This document shows, piece by piece, positions 1-10,898 of a stretch of DNA of 64,000 nucleotides. Each line of letters opens with the position of its first letter. The first letter of the stretch is position 1. The translations under genes were made by a program, and so were the position numbers. Origin of the DNA: Selaginella moellendorffii (Eukaryota; Streptophyta; Lycopodiopsida; Selaginellales; Selaginellaceae); the NCBI RefSeq assembly GCF_000143415.4, contig NW_003314261.1:1227674-1291673 (forward strand), given 5' to 3'. The notes under the pieces were generated by a model. The model had not been told where the DNA came from, ran no database searches, and saw nothing but the letters and a program-made list of their open reading frames with translations.

Positions 1-1655
1 CCAAGGTACCACCAACATATCAGCCCGTTACGCTAAGGCCATGCCCATTCACCTTGGTCACACCGGTGGTCTAACACCACCTCCATCACAGTCCCGTCTC
101 TCAAAGACTAGGCCATCCGTTCATGATCATCCCAGATTGACTCCTTAGCATCCTTAGGATGCTGATAGACATGGGGAATATCCTTCCCCCAATGTCCCTT
201 TTTTGGTCCCCACCAAGTCCCTTTACTGTCCATGGCTATGTTCACCGACACTGCCACTAAATCAAGGCTCACAGGCCCGACCACTAAGTCCTATGGTCCT
301 CTGGGACTTCCTCACCATGTGACTATATCCTTAGTCACTACACTAGAGGACTGCTCCTCCTCCTTTCCCCCATTTGGGACTCCGGGACAACTTTTCGGAA
401 CACCGTGGGCCTACGCGAGCCCCGTGGGTACTCTCCCCACTTTCCGCCTTTAGGTGCTCTAGCCATGGACTTAGAGTGAGGTTCCGTTGAGCCACACTTG
501 GTATCCAAGTAGGTAGTGCCACCTACACTTGGACTGGGAGCATTGGCCAGTCGATCTTCCGAGGGAACTAGAGTCGGCTCTTGAACACTTCACGAAGCTA
601 CCCCGCTTGTCGGTCCGTATTCACTCTAGTCTTGAACTTCTCAGTGGTCAGTTTCTCACCCAACACTGGGTCTGGCCTTCCTGGGCCAAACTGGCTTTTC
701 CTGGCCAAACTGGCTCCACTGCAGTCCTCCCCCTTACTATACTTTTGGAGCTCACCAAACCCCCCAGGGTCTGGGAGACGAACGCTTTGGGCTTTCATGC
801 TCTCAGACTCGAACTTGGACTCGGACTCGGACTCGGACTCGGACTCGGGCTCAAGCTCGGACTCAGACTTGGGCTCGGTCTCGGCCTCCGCCTCAGTCTC
901 GGTCTCGGTCCTGGTCTCGGTCTCGATCTCGGTCTCGGTCTCGGTCCCGGTCTCGGTCCCGGTCTCGGTCTCGACCTTGGACTCCATCTCGAGTCCTTCT
1001 CGGACTCCATCTTGGATTCCATCTCGGGTCCATCTCGAACTCCATCTCGGACTCCGTCTCAGTCCATCTCGGACTCCATCTCGGTCCATCTCGGACTTCA
1101 TCTCGGACTCCATCTCGGTCCATCTCGGACTCCACTTCGGACTCCATCTCGGACTCCACTTCGGACTCCATCTCAGACTCCATCTCGGACTCCACCTCAG
1201 ACTCTGTCTCGGTCCATCTCGAACTCCATCTCGGACTCTATCTCGGGTCCATCTCGGACTCCATCTGGGACTCTATCTGGGACTCCATCTTAGACTCCAT
1301 CTCGGACTCCACCTCGGACTCCACCTCGGACTCCATCTCGGACTCCATCTCGGACTCTGTCTTCGTCCATCTTGGAGTCCATCTTAGAGTCCAACTTGGG
1401 TCCATTTCGGACTCCATCTCAGACACTTCCACGTGTCATGTGTTGGTCCTTTTGGGTCCCTTTTTGGAGCCTTGCTTATTGCTCACTTCGTGCTTGTTCC
1501 TCGAGCACTTTGTTGGGAGTTCCACTCCCGCTCTCGACCTTTCAAGTCGGAGCTTTTAGTCCAAACTTGTTATGCTCGTTTGACTTTCGCTTTGGCCACT
1601 ACCATGTGGCACCCTTCCGGCTCCACTTTGGGGCCTAGGGATTTTGTGTCTCACA
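1..1655 (-). mobile_element. 3' LTR of a reverse-oriented LTR retroelement, cut by the window edge
   Basis: The last 290 bases nearly match 6,060-6,343, and both copies end in GTGTCTCACA. The solo LTR at 10,899-12,527 is the same family in the opposite orientation to the window. By comparison with it, position 1 lies about 200 bases inside this LTR. The element reads on the minus strand, because the primer site sits beside the other LTR at 5,722-5,733. A purine-rich tract, read on the minus strand, borders the LTR just after 1,655. The far end and its target duplication lie outside the window. Confidence 0.8.
781..1400. repeat. 6/12-bp tandem array inside the LTR (GGACTC / GGACTCCATCTC units)
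   Basis: A run of hexamers (GGACTC, then GGTCTC) passes into a 12-bp unit, GGACTCCATCTC, with scattered substitutions. Long open frames on both strands translate as Ser/Asp, Leu/Gly or Arg/Thr/Pro/Ser repeats. They are by-products of the array and not genes. The same array type occurs at 5,785-6,115, 11,160-11,530 and 17,220-17,455. Confidence 0.9.
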
Positions 1656-4600
1656 ACTCCACCACCCATAGATGAAGTTCGATGTCCTCATCGAACGGTA
1701 AACCCTTTTATAGAGTAATACCCACATGTATTACCATTTCCATCCTTAGCCCCTGGCCAATATTTGTCTATGGTTTGACACCGAAGGCTCACCATGCCTT
1801 GTCCATCATCTAAGGAGCATAGCCTCTCTAACTTAGAGGCTCATTTGACCACTTGTGGTGGTTCTCTCCTTTTATTGGTTTAGCTCTCACTAAACTGGTT
1901 AGAGACACCCTCTCTAACTCAATTCCACTACTCATTCTTGAGTAGTCTCAGATTCTATTGACATAACCTTTGCACTTTGGAACTTTTTAGTTTTGACTTC
2001 TCGAAGTCAATTTCCTAGGTGTCCCCGACACTTTTCATTGCATATATTGTGCCAACCCCACATCCTCATCCTTGGACGTTCTCTATTTGAGGGCACCATC
2101 ATCCTCCTTTCTATTTTGTGCCATCTTTGGCACTAAATTCCAGCTATCGTAAGTTGTGCTAGAGCTGTCTATAGCTCTATCATTTGGCTACTTTGCCGCT
2201 CCCTCCCTTGGAGCTTTCACCTTTGCCAACTTGGAGCAATTGGGAATCCATCCTTGGAAGAACACTTCCTTTCTCAAAACCCGTTAGCATCCAACACATT
2301 AGTGTTCCATGCCTAATTTTCCCATTTGGATTGTTTCCCATGATTCCCACGGCTCTTTTCTTAGCCACTAGTCTTTTGCTCCTATCCTTGATTGTTGCAC
2401 CCAGCAACATAGGATCGCTACCTCCATTTTCGAGGTTTCCTTTCAGTTCCATAGCAAACACTTTGTTTTGGCCAAGTCCAAAGGGTGTTCATCCCTAGTA
2501 CGTCTCTTTTAACATTTCTGGCTGTGGGCTCTATCCATAGCCTAACTTTTGAGACCCTCCCTTGGATCTTTTATAAAGACTACTTTCTTTGGACTTACTA
2601 TGCCATAGCAATGACATAGCTCATTTCCCATAGGTGCTCTTCCCACTTGGTCACCTTGACCAAGCCACACCATTATCAATAGTTCAAATCAACACTTTGA
2701 ACTAGGAATCATATCCCTTAACCCAAACAAAGACCTTGTCCTTGTTTAGCCACAAGATCACCTAGTGATCTCATCTTGACCCCTTAATAGGTCTACCAAT
2801 AGGAACTAGGTCTTCTAGACCCTTCTAAGTTGTTGATTATGACCCCGGGGGCATCTCCCACACTTGGTGGTGCGCCCAAGCCAGCCCTTTCGGCCAAGGA
2901 TCCATAGCAACTGAGACTTGGGTGTCCCCATCTCATTCACCACGTCCTTGGTGCCCTTTGCACCAAAGTGTTCAAGTTAGATATGCCGAACTTTCATTCT
3001 AAGCAATCTAACCGTGCATCACGACTCCGAGGCATCCCTCGCTTGGCGATGTGCCCAAACCAGTCTCCTCACTGAGAGTCCATGACCACCGAAATATGAG
3101 TGTCCTCATATTCCAAACCATCACCACACCCTAGTGATTTGGGACTTGAACCCAAGCACTAGAGGGTCTGGACTCAAACCCAACCTCCGTATATGCATCT
3201 ACGGATGGCATCACCTTAGATGCCTGGCGTGACTCCCCACGCCGGTGCACCAACTTATACTTAAAGCGCGCTACAGATCACAGCTTAGGAACCTAGTTCC
3301 TCCACACTGCCAAGTCCTCTCACTTGACAAGTCCGTGATCATGCATGGACTCCTCCATGCTTGGCCCTATGGCCCACTCTTTTTGAAGTAATCACCTTCA
3401 ACTAGGGTATTCATTCCCCTGACTTGCCAATCTCATTTGGCAAGTCCTCCGACCACCGTAAGATGGTTCCTGCATAAGCGTGAAAGTCCTTGACCATCGA
3501 CTTTTGTTCAAAGCCCTCTCTTTGAACACTCGGGAACTACTTCCCTAACCTTGATAGCTTTGCCTCATAGCAAGCTTCAAAACCACGCTTCTGCTGTGCC
3601 ACTTTGGTTTTGCGCGTTCCATGAACCATTTACACTTGGCCTTTCTAGGTACTAAGCTACCTAGAATCGTCTTTGGGAACTTTGAAGGAACTCTATCCCT
3701 TAGCTTGCTAAGGCCTCCCTTTTCGCAAGCTTTCTAGTTGCCATATAGTCTAGTATGGAAAATTCCATATTTTAAACTTTCCATGGCATCACGGTTGCTA
3801 GCAACAACACCCTCGAGCCCCCACTTGATTCTCCACTCCCAACTGGCATAACCCCCCTTTGTTATGCCCTTCGATTTCTATGGTTTGGTTCTATCCCCTT
3901 ACTACTTGCTTTTGGCTTCACACCTTTCTTTCGGTCATTCTCCTCCAGATTAGGAGGATAGCTTGCACTTTCTATCATGCCTTAGCAAGTATTCTTAGGG
4001 ATGAACCAACCCGATAGCCTAGGGAGTGGTTCCTCAATCCAGGTATACTCACCTTATAATCCCACACACCGGGATTAACGTTTGTTGCTCATGGGCCCTT
4101 ACATGCCCATCACTAGCCTTGCCAAAATTCCATTTTTGGCTTTGTCCAATTTGGGTAGACAGTCTTCTCCCGTCTTCGCAACCTTGAACATTTGGATAGC
4201 GCCTTTTATCCATCATTCACTAGGGACTTAGTCCCTTGGGCCTTATCTATTGCCTTCGCGACATCAAACACCACCTCCCGGTGTCCTAGAGTGTTTTGGT
4301 GTCCCAAATGATGGCCTGTTTGACAATGAGCATTCCCTTTTATGACATTGACTTACTATATCGCAACATAAGCAATTTATCCCTCGTAAAGGTATATCTA
4401 ACTTCTTTATGCCATTAAGAAGTCTTGGGTAGCTACCTTCTACCAGTTTGACCAATTATCTTGCACCTTTTGCTTAGTTGCCTCATAGTTGTCAAGTCCT
4501 ACAACTCATTGTTGGTGCTTCCACACCTCCATCATTGTTTTGGTCACCACACTCTACCACATGCCTTCCAGCTTAGGCTATGCCATCCCCATTTCTATTA

Positions 4601-5736
4601 GGATTCCCCTTTGGTAAGGGGTTCTTATGAACCCACCAACATAACCTCAAGGTATCACACCTTGGCACATTTGGTATCTCCACACCATTGGCCCCACGAG
4701 CCTATCCTTATGACACTACTTATTAGTGTCTAGGTCTTTGTCAAGACCAATATAGTTGTGCCTTATGCTAACTATTCGTTAGCACCGCACCATAATATTT
4801 GTCCCCAACTCTGGGCCAAAGTTGCTTTTTTCTGGGAACATCTTTCCCACAACTTTAGTATGGCACATTTTGCCATCAATGAGATATCTTCTGTTCTCAT
4901 ACTTGGATCTTATGATCCTCCCCATACCTCATGGGGCAGCATACACCTCAGTCTAAATGCTTCAACCAATCCCTTAGGACCATTTCTTGACCCTACTTGA
5001 GTCATCCAGCATTTTTGGACTTCGCTAAACCAACGACCCATAAGGTCTTATTTTTGAGGTGCCAGCTCACTCGAATACAACTTCATGTATTCATGTCCTA
5101 CTCATAAGGACCATCTTGCAAGTGTTACTCCAACACTTCATTATTTCCCGTTCTCTGTGGGCTGCCTTTTGCCCCTTAGGACTATCCATCCCCATGATGA
5201 GAATGCTGACTCATTCTTTGAGCACACCCACAACTCCTTGGGTTCGTTCCAGCATTTATAAAAGGTAGCCCCAGCTACCATTTCGAGGGCTCTTGCCTTC
5301 ATTCGTACTTGACCTCTCATGGTCATCAATTCCGGTCTCAAATTCATGAGCACCAGCCTCAACTATGTGCGGATTATCTTGTGACTCCTTTATTATTTTG
5401 GAGTCTGCATCTTTCCTGTGATCCCAACTATAGTTGTTTACCACAACTATATCAGCCAGTTTGCTAAGTTAAACGCTCATCTGGATCACATCCTCAACTC
5501 TTTGAGGAAACCCTTATACTGTTCCCAAGATCCCAAAGTCGTTCCCTTACTGGCCCCTTTTCTATCCACCACATTGCGCCCAAGTTCACGCATGAACTTG
5601 AGTGGAGAGCCATGTCCTCTCGACATGCTACTCCTCCAGGATAGGCCCACTCCTAGGACCTTCCGATGCCAATATCAATGGTGATATACTTGAGCACCAA
5701 TAAAAGTCAGACTAAGGAACAGCTCCGATACCAAGT
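1656..5736 (-). mobile_element. Internal region of the LTR element, no convincing gag-pol (LARD-like)
   Basis: About 4.1 kb lies between the two LTRs. No open frame on either strand is longer than about 105 codons outside the LTR arrays, and I recognise no protease, reverse transcriptase or integrase motif. The only weak protein signal is a Cys/His cluster on the minus strand near 4,340-4,390 that could be a degraded CCHC knuckle. The arrangement of LTR, primer site, non-coding interior, purine tract and LTR fits a large non-autonomous derivative. A badly decayed autonomous element cannot be excluded. Confidence 0.6.
5722..5733 (-). other. Primer-binding site for initiator tRNA-Met (minus strand)
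   Basis: The minus strand reads TGGTATCGGAGC three bases inside the LTR. It differs by one base from the common plant primer site TGGTATCAGAGC, which is complementary to the 3' end of initiator tRNA-Met. It fixes the orientation of the whole 1-6,343 element. Confidence 0.85.
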
Positions 5737-6343
5737 TGTAAGCGGCTAAATTTTCCATTCTACTTTAGTCACTTAACCACACCTTGGGTCCTTCTCGGAC
5801 TCCATCTCGGATTCCATCTTGGGTCCATCTCGGACTCCATCTCGGACTCCGTCTCGGTCCATCTCGGACTTCATCTCGGACTCTATCTCGGTCCATCTCA
5901 GACTCCATCTCGGTCCATCTCGGACTCCACTTCGGACTCCATCGCGGACTCCATCTCGGACTCCACCTCGGACTCTGTCTCGGTCCATCTCGAACTCCAT
6001 CTCGGACTCCACCTCGGACTCCACCTCGGACTCCATCTTGGACTCCGTCTTCGTCCATCTCGGACTCCATCTCGGAGTCCAACTTGGGTCCATTTCGGAC
6101 TCCATCTCAGACACTTCCACGTGTCATGTGTTGGTCCTTTTGGGTCCCTTTTTGGAGCCTCGCTTATTGCTCACTTCGTGCTTGTTCCTCGAGCACTTTG
6201 CTGGGAGTTCCACTCCCGTGCTCGACCTTTCAAGTCGGAGCGTTTAGTCCAAACTTGTTACGCTCGTTTGACTTTCGCTTTGGCCACTACCACATGGCAC
6301 CCTTCCGGCTCCACTTTGGGGCCTAGGGATTATGTGTCTCACA
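5737..6343 (-). mobile_element. 5' LTR of the reverse-oriented element, with an internal deletion
   Basis: It begins TGTAAGCGGC and ends GTGTCTCACA, so the minus strand reads TGTGAGACAC to the end of the LTR. It is 607 bp long, against 1,629 bp for the solo LTR of the same family. The roughly 1 kb of unique sequence between the terminal 50 bp and the tandem array is missing. The breakpoint lies at the edge of the GGACTCCATCTC array, which suggests loss by recombination within the repeats. Confidence 0.8.
5785..6115. repeat. GGACTCCATCTC tandem array in the LTR
   Basis: Twelve-base units with drift (GGTCCATCTC and GGACTCCACCTC variants). The array is shorter than the 781-1,400 one, so unit number varies between LTR copies. 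Long Arg/Thr/Pro or Asp/Glu/Ser frames here are artefacts of the repeat. Confidence 0.9.
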
Positions 6344-6345
6344 GT

Positions 6346-6754
6346 ACCCATATCCTCACGTTAGGCCACCGATATACCAAAATAGCGCTAGACTCCATTT
6401 GGCTCTGTTTTGTGTGCTGGTCTTGGCAATGGGATGCTAGTTGCTCTAGGACTATTCCAAGTTGCTCTGGGCTCTTGTACTTTCACTCCTTGGGCTGTAT
6501 GCTCGGGAATTGCTTCATGGTTTGGTTCCATCGCTCTTTGGCTCCATATTTGGGAGTTTGGCACCGTTCCTTTGTTCAGTGGCCCAAGGCCCTGAACCTC
6601 AGGTTCCACACCACTATCCTATGGACACGTGGCATGTGATATGTGGCATATAACACGTGGCACATGGAGGGTTTAGGTTCCACTTCGTGGTGTTATCTTA
6701 TGGTAAATCACCATAGGATAAAGGGTAAAAACCACGTGCGCTACAACATAGTGA
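6346..6754. repeat. Dispersed repeat, second copy at 20,090-20,460
   Basis: Both copies start near GTACCCATAT, share GCTCTAGGACTATTCCAAGT, and run to a GTAAAAACCAC end. They diverge moderately. No domain is recognisable. The TRIM at 6,760 is inserted at the right edge of this copy. It is probably a fragment of another retroelement LTR. Confidence 0.6.
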
Positions 6755-6759
6755 CTTGC

Positions 6760-7445
6760 TGTAGCGCATGTGATCATGGGATGAGATTTGGATATATTGT
6801 CACCATGGATCCTTGGAACCTTGGGGGATAAATGGGGATAAAATAGCCACTAAGGGCTCTCTCATCAAGCAATTGCCCCTTTTCCAGTTGGCTTAAGGGG
6901 AGAGAGATAAGGTGCGCTATAGTTGGTATCGGAGCAAATGGCACGGGTTCGATTCCCATTGATTAGTGGCTACCTAAAATATAATATACCCTTGAGCAAG
7001 GTATATTTTTACCCCTAAATTTGAAAATCGTATGTATTGGACATCCATGCGTACGTCCTTCCTCTTGTGGAGCATCCTCTTGTGGAGCATCCCAGATGAA
7101 GGTATCCACCGTAGGACTGCGGTACGGGTGGATGACTAGTTGCCTCACATGGAATAGCTGGTCTACACGATAGAAGGATTGGTAGATTCAGTGCGGAAAT
7201 GGAGGTGCTGGTTCCCCTTGGCTCAATAGGGGTTGTTAATCAATAGTCAATGAGGACATTGACATCTCTAAAGGGGGGGTGAGTGTAGCGCATGTGATCA
7301 TGGGATGAGATTTGGATATACTGTCACCGTGGATCCTTGGAACCTTGGGGGATAAATGGGGATAAAATAGCCACTAAGGGCTCTCTCATCAAGCAATTGC
7401 CCCTTTTCCAGTTGGCTTAAGGGGAGAGAGATAAGGTGTGCTACA
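6760..7445 (+). mobile_element. Complete TRIM (miniature LTR retrotransposon), family 1
   Basis: This 686-bp element has two 162-bp LTRs (6,760-6,921 and 7,284-7,445). The LTRs begin TGTAGCGCATG and end TGYGCTAYA, so their ends are themselves inverted repeats. The primer site TGGTATCGGAGC (6,924-6,935) matches initiator tRNA-Met with one change, and a purine tract with seven G precedes the 3' LTR. Perfect 5-bp target duplications CTTGC lie at 6,755-6,759 and 7,446-7,450. There is no coding capacity, as expected for a TRIM that borrows the enzymes of other elements. A second copy lies at 35,832-36,459. Confidence 0.93.
6946..6956 (+). promoter_or_regulatory. Pol III B-box-like motif just after the TRIM primer site
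   Basis: The sequence GGTTCGATTCC exactly matches the tRNA T-arm/B-box consensus GGTTCGANTCC. It sits 10 bases downstream of the primer site. The second TRIM copy has it at 36,018-36,028, and TRIM family 2 has a decayed version in the same place. A role in transcription is inferred only. Confidence 0.5.
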
Positions 7446-7450
7446 CTTGC

Positions 7451-8850
7451 TCAACCTAACATACCCTTTTCAAGTTGATGGTTGAGTTCTTTAAGTTTCT
7501 TTTTGTTTAACCAATAATAAGAATGAAACACTACCTTAGCACCCTCGACCAACTCAATCTTATGCTTTTTTTGAACCCTACCAGTAATTCCTTTGGCATG
7601 GCATCTTAAAATTGATTTAACACCTACTAAATCATTAAAGCCACTTCTTCTATTCTAGTCTTTTTGTCACTCTTCATTAAGAGTAAACACAAAAAATGCT
7701 ACTTTGGTTCCTTTAGTGAGTTGTCTTTTTGTGGATACCACATTTAAGCAAGCGTTTTTTGCCTTACATTGCTTTACTTTAAGATCTTGGGCCTTCACCT
7801 TAGAAGGTTCTCCTTAGGAATTTGCCAATACCACTAGGTTTTTACTTTATCTATGCAAGGCTACTATAAACCAATTGAACCAATCCATCCCAAAACTCAT
7901 GTCAAATCCCATAATGTCTAAAACAATGAAGTCTATGTCCACTTTCCATATCTCTACTTTGACTCTTACTTGTTAAAATACGTCATTAATGCTTTGGCTA
8001 CCTTAAACAAACTTTGGTTCTCTTAGCCATTGCATTGTTAGTTTGGTTTGCCATATTATGTCTGTAGCCATAAAATTATCCAAAATACTCATATTAATAA
8101 AGATCTTAACAAAGCTACCTTTGAGTTTCCCTTGGAGGGTTAGTAGATGTTGTGAATGACATTTTACCAAAGTTACTCATATGATGAGAAACTTTGAGCT
8201 AGGGACTAGATCGCATATATCAATTTAGACTTCACCCGATTTAATGGTTATATTGACTTTAGCATTCGTCGGGTAGGGATATTCTTTCAAAATGTGTTTT
8301 GCTTCTCTACAATTATAGCATATGTTGTTTCCCTTATTGCTAACAGACTTAGTTTTTTATCAGTGGGTTTGTCCCTTTTCACTTAACTCTTTTACATAGT
8401 TGCTCTCTAGCCACCGGATTTGCATTTTCGAAACCTTGAGGATTCATTCTTAGAGAGACTCTTTCTACATTTCCCTTTCTTATATATATCTCTCTTGGTT
8501 TGGCTCCCTTGCTAAATATAGATCCAGACTACATCATATTCTTTTTTGCTGATTATCATTGAAATGCACATTGATAGTTGCATCTAATGCTTCCTTGTAG
8601 TTGGTCGGGCTCCAATGCATCACCTTGCCTCGAACCCAAGTCTACAAGCTTGATATAAAGACATGGAACACATCCATGTTGCTCATATCCATTACAAGGA
8701 TCCTTTTGGCCATAAATGCATTTACATACTCTTAAATGGTTCATGTCTCCTTTAGCTTACTTAGCTCATCACTTAGATGCAAAATAGCATTTGGGGGAAC
8801 ATAAGTTACACAAATTCTCACTTTCATCACTTCCCAAGTGGCCATTAGTC
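7451..8850 (-). pseudogene. Ty3/gypsy gag-protease-RT fragment, decayed
   Basis: Read on the minus strand from about 8,850 downward, there is a gag tail, then a CCHC-like knuckle near 8,300 (CYNC...H, last Cys lost). Next comes a retropepsin-region segment near 7,890 (GFDMSFGMDWFNW). Last is the N-terminal part of a reverse transcriptase near 7,480-7,560 (HKIELVEGAKVVFHSYYWL), matching the usual start of gypsy RT. Several in-frame stops are present. The reading stops at 7,450, exactly where the TRIM inserted, so the TRIM may have landed in this element. The rest of the RT is not seen on the far side. Confidence 0.65.
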
Positions 8851-8859
8851 CTATTGAGG

Positions 8860-9189
8860 TGTGGCATCTCAATCTTCCTTTTTGTAGCTTTGCTTATGTC
8901 CTAAGCTCTTTCCATACTCTAGCCCAAGAGGCAAAGTGTAGAACCCTTGATATTTTGCCCTCATAGGATTTTTATACAACTATTTAGAATATTCTAAGAA
9001 TCAAAATATTCTCTCTCTCTCTCTCTAATGCCCATAGCTGTAACGGTAGTAGTAGGATCCTACTCTTATAGTAGAAGTAGGAGTAGGAGTAGAATCATAT
9101 TTTGAGAATTAGAATATTCCCTCTCTCTCTCTCTCAAGATGTTTATAGTTGCTATAGACAACCATGGTGGATTGCCACAAGCTCCAACA
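8860..9189 (+). repeat. LTR-like segment with CT microsatellites
   Basis: It begins TGTGGCATCTC and ends GCTCCAACA, followed by TGGTGAGAATCC as a possible primer site. Inside are two copies of a GAATATT-(CT)n block (9,012-9,027 and 9,121-9,134) and a TATA-like TTTTTATACAA. A truncated relative lies at 14,982-15,240, and the LTR at 58,490-58,684 has the same layout. The primer tRNA is not identified. Confidence 0.55.
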
Positions 9190-10898
9190 TGGTGAGAATC
9201 CACGACCAAGCTAAAGAAGTCTAATGTCAAGAACTAGTAATTATTGTTAGAGGTAGAAACAAGAAAAGACAAAGGAAAAGAAAGAGAAAAATTGAAAAAG
9301 TAAATAGGGAAATAGAGTGAAGTTTTGTAGAGAGAAAACCACATGGGAAAAACTCTAAGCTAGAACTAGACACTCAAGTCGGGAAAAGTGACAAAGAAAG
9401 AAAAACAAAGAAAAAGAAGAAAAAGAAAGAAAAAACAAGGCACAAATTTAAACTTTAACCTCACAAATCTCCAAACTATTGAGAAGTTCCTCAGACACAT
9501 TTGGCTCACCCCCAAAGTTTTAGGAAAGAAAGTGAAGTAGAGTGAATGCATTGTGTAGTGAGGGTATGTGCAAAAAGAGATGAAGATTGTGGCCCAAGAG
9601 GTGATGGGATGGATGGAATGGAAGCCGCATTATGGTAGATGATAGAAAAGAGGACTATGTGTGATGTGATATAACAAGACTAGAAGTAGCAACTGATATG
9701 CCGTCAGGATTTGATGTAGGGTGTGTTGCAACCTAGGATGAAGTGGCTTCTATAGCCAAACACAGCTGGAAACATGTGGAGTGAAGAGAGTTGTTTGCTC
9801 CACTGATGAGTGTTTGGATGCTTATTCTGTGCATGCTCAACTGACTAAAGAAAAGAGCTGGAATGTCCTTAGATTTGCCGCAAGTCTCATATTATGATGG
9901 TTCAAGTTGTATCTTTTGTCTTTCAAGTCCAAAACATTTGATTTTTGTTATGTTGTATTACTGACAATCTTCTTGATAGAGTGATGTTGGAAGATCCCAA
10001 GTACCATGTATGGAAATAATGAAAAACTGAGATTCGGTATCTATGATGATGGAATGCAATGACACTAAAAGTGAATAAAGTGATGGTTTGTGAATGCAAG
10101 TGAATGAAGAGGAGGATGTGCCATTGAAAGTGATAGAGGTAAGAACCTAGGAAAAAAGGGGAAAAGTAAAGATGAACAAGATCCTGGATGAGTGGAGTTA
10201 ATGCCACATTGAGGCTAGAATCCAAGCTTGAGCTTCTTCGGCAAGAGGATATGGCCTGGAAGGACATGAGAAACAAGTGAAAACAAAGAAGAAAAAAAAA
10301 CAAAAGTGAAAACTCAAAGAGAGGATAGAATTCACCACTAGTGAAGAAGGTGGTGAGTTGAGCTTTGATTGAGTGTTGTCATGAAGAAGCTCACCTCTGG
10401 AGGGTGAAGGGAATCTTAGAGAAAGCCTTGAATTCCATGGAAAGTTGAGCTGAAGTTAGGCATGATGATCCAAAGTGTGTGGTGTCAAGAGAATCTGGGA
10501 CCGCAAGAGATGTTGATATGAGATTTGGAACATGATGTTTAGCTGTGCTGGCTGGGTGACTGAGTTGTGCAATAGCTGCTATATGACGTCCATTGGAAGA
10601 GCTAGAGATGTGGGAGGAGTCATGGAAGATATACCAGTTAAGCTTGGAGAAGATGTGCTATCAAGTTGGAAAGGTACAACATCAACTATAGGGGATCCAG
10701 CAAATGCCGACTTAAAGGGCAATTTGCATGTGATGGTTGGACTTGGTACTTGTTGAACAATTGAGTTATGCTCTCCATTGATGTCTGGGTTTGTTGGGTG
10801 ACATTTTATATGAGTTCGAGCCACAGCTGTAAGGGTCTTATCATTGATGGTGTTGATGTGGAGAGTCAATTACTTTCCTTTGCTTGTAGATAGGGTGG
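9190..10898. other. No gene seen; purine-rich repeat debris
   Basis: The stretch is rich in GAAAAG and AAGAAA runs. Open frames are short and have no recognisable domain. It follows the LTR-like segment at 8,860-9,189, so it may be the decayed start of that element's internal region. Confidence 0.5.

Noticed and set aside
529-1432. Long frames on both strands in the GGACTC array (up to 268 codons)
   Set aside because: They overlap in several frames and consist of 2-4-residue repeats. They follow from the 6/12-bp array inside an LTR.
6946-6956. tRNA gene
   Set aside because: The B-box is exact, but no cloverleaf, A-box or anticodon arm can be folded around it. It belongs to a TRIM interior after the primer site.
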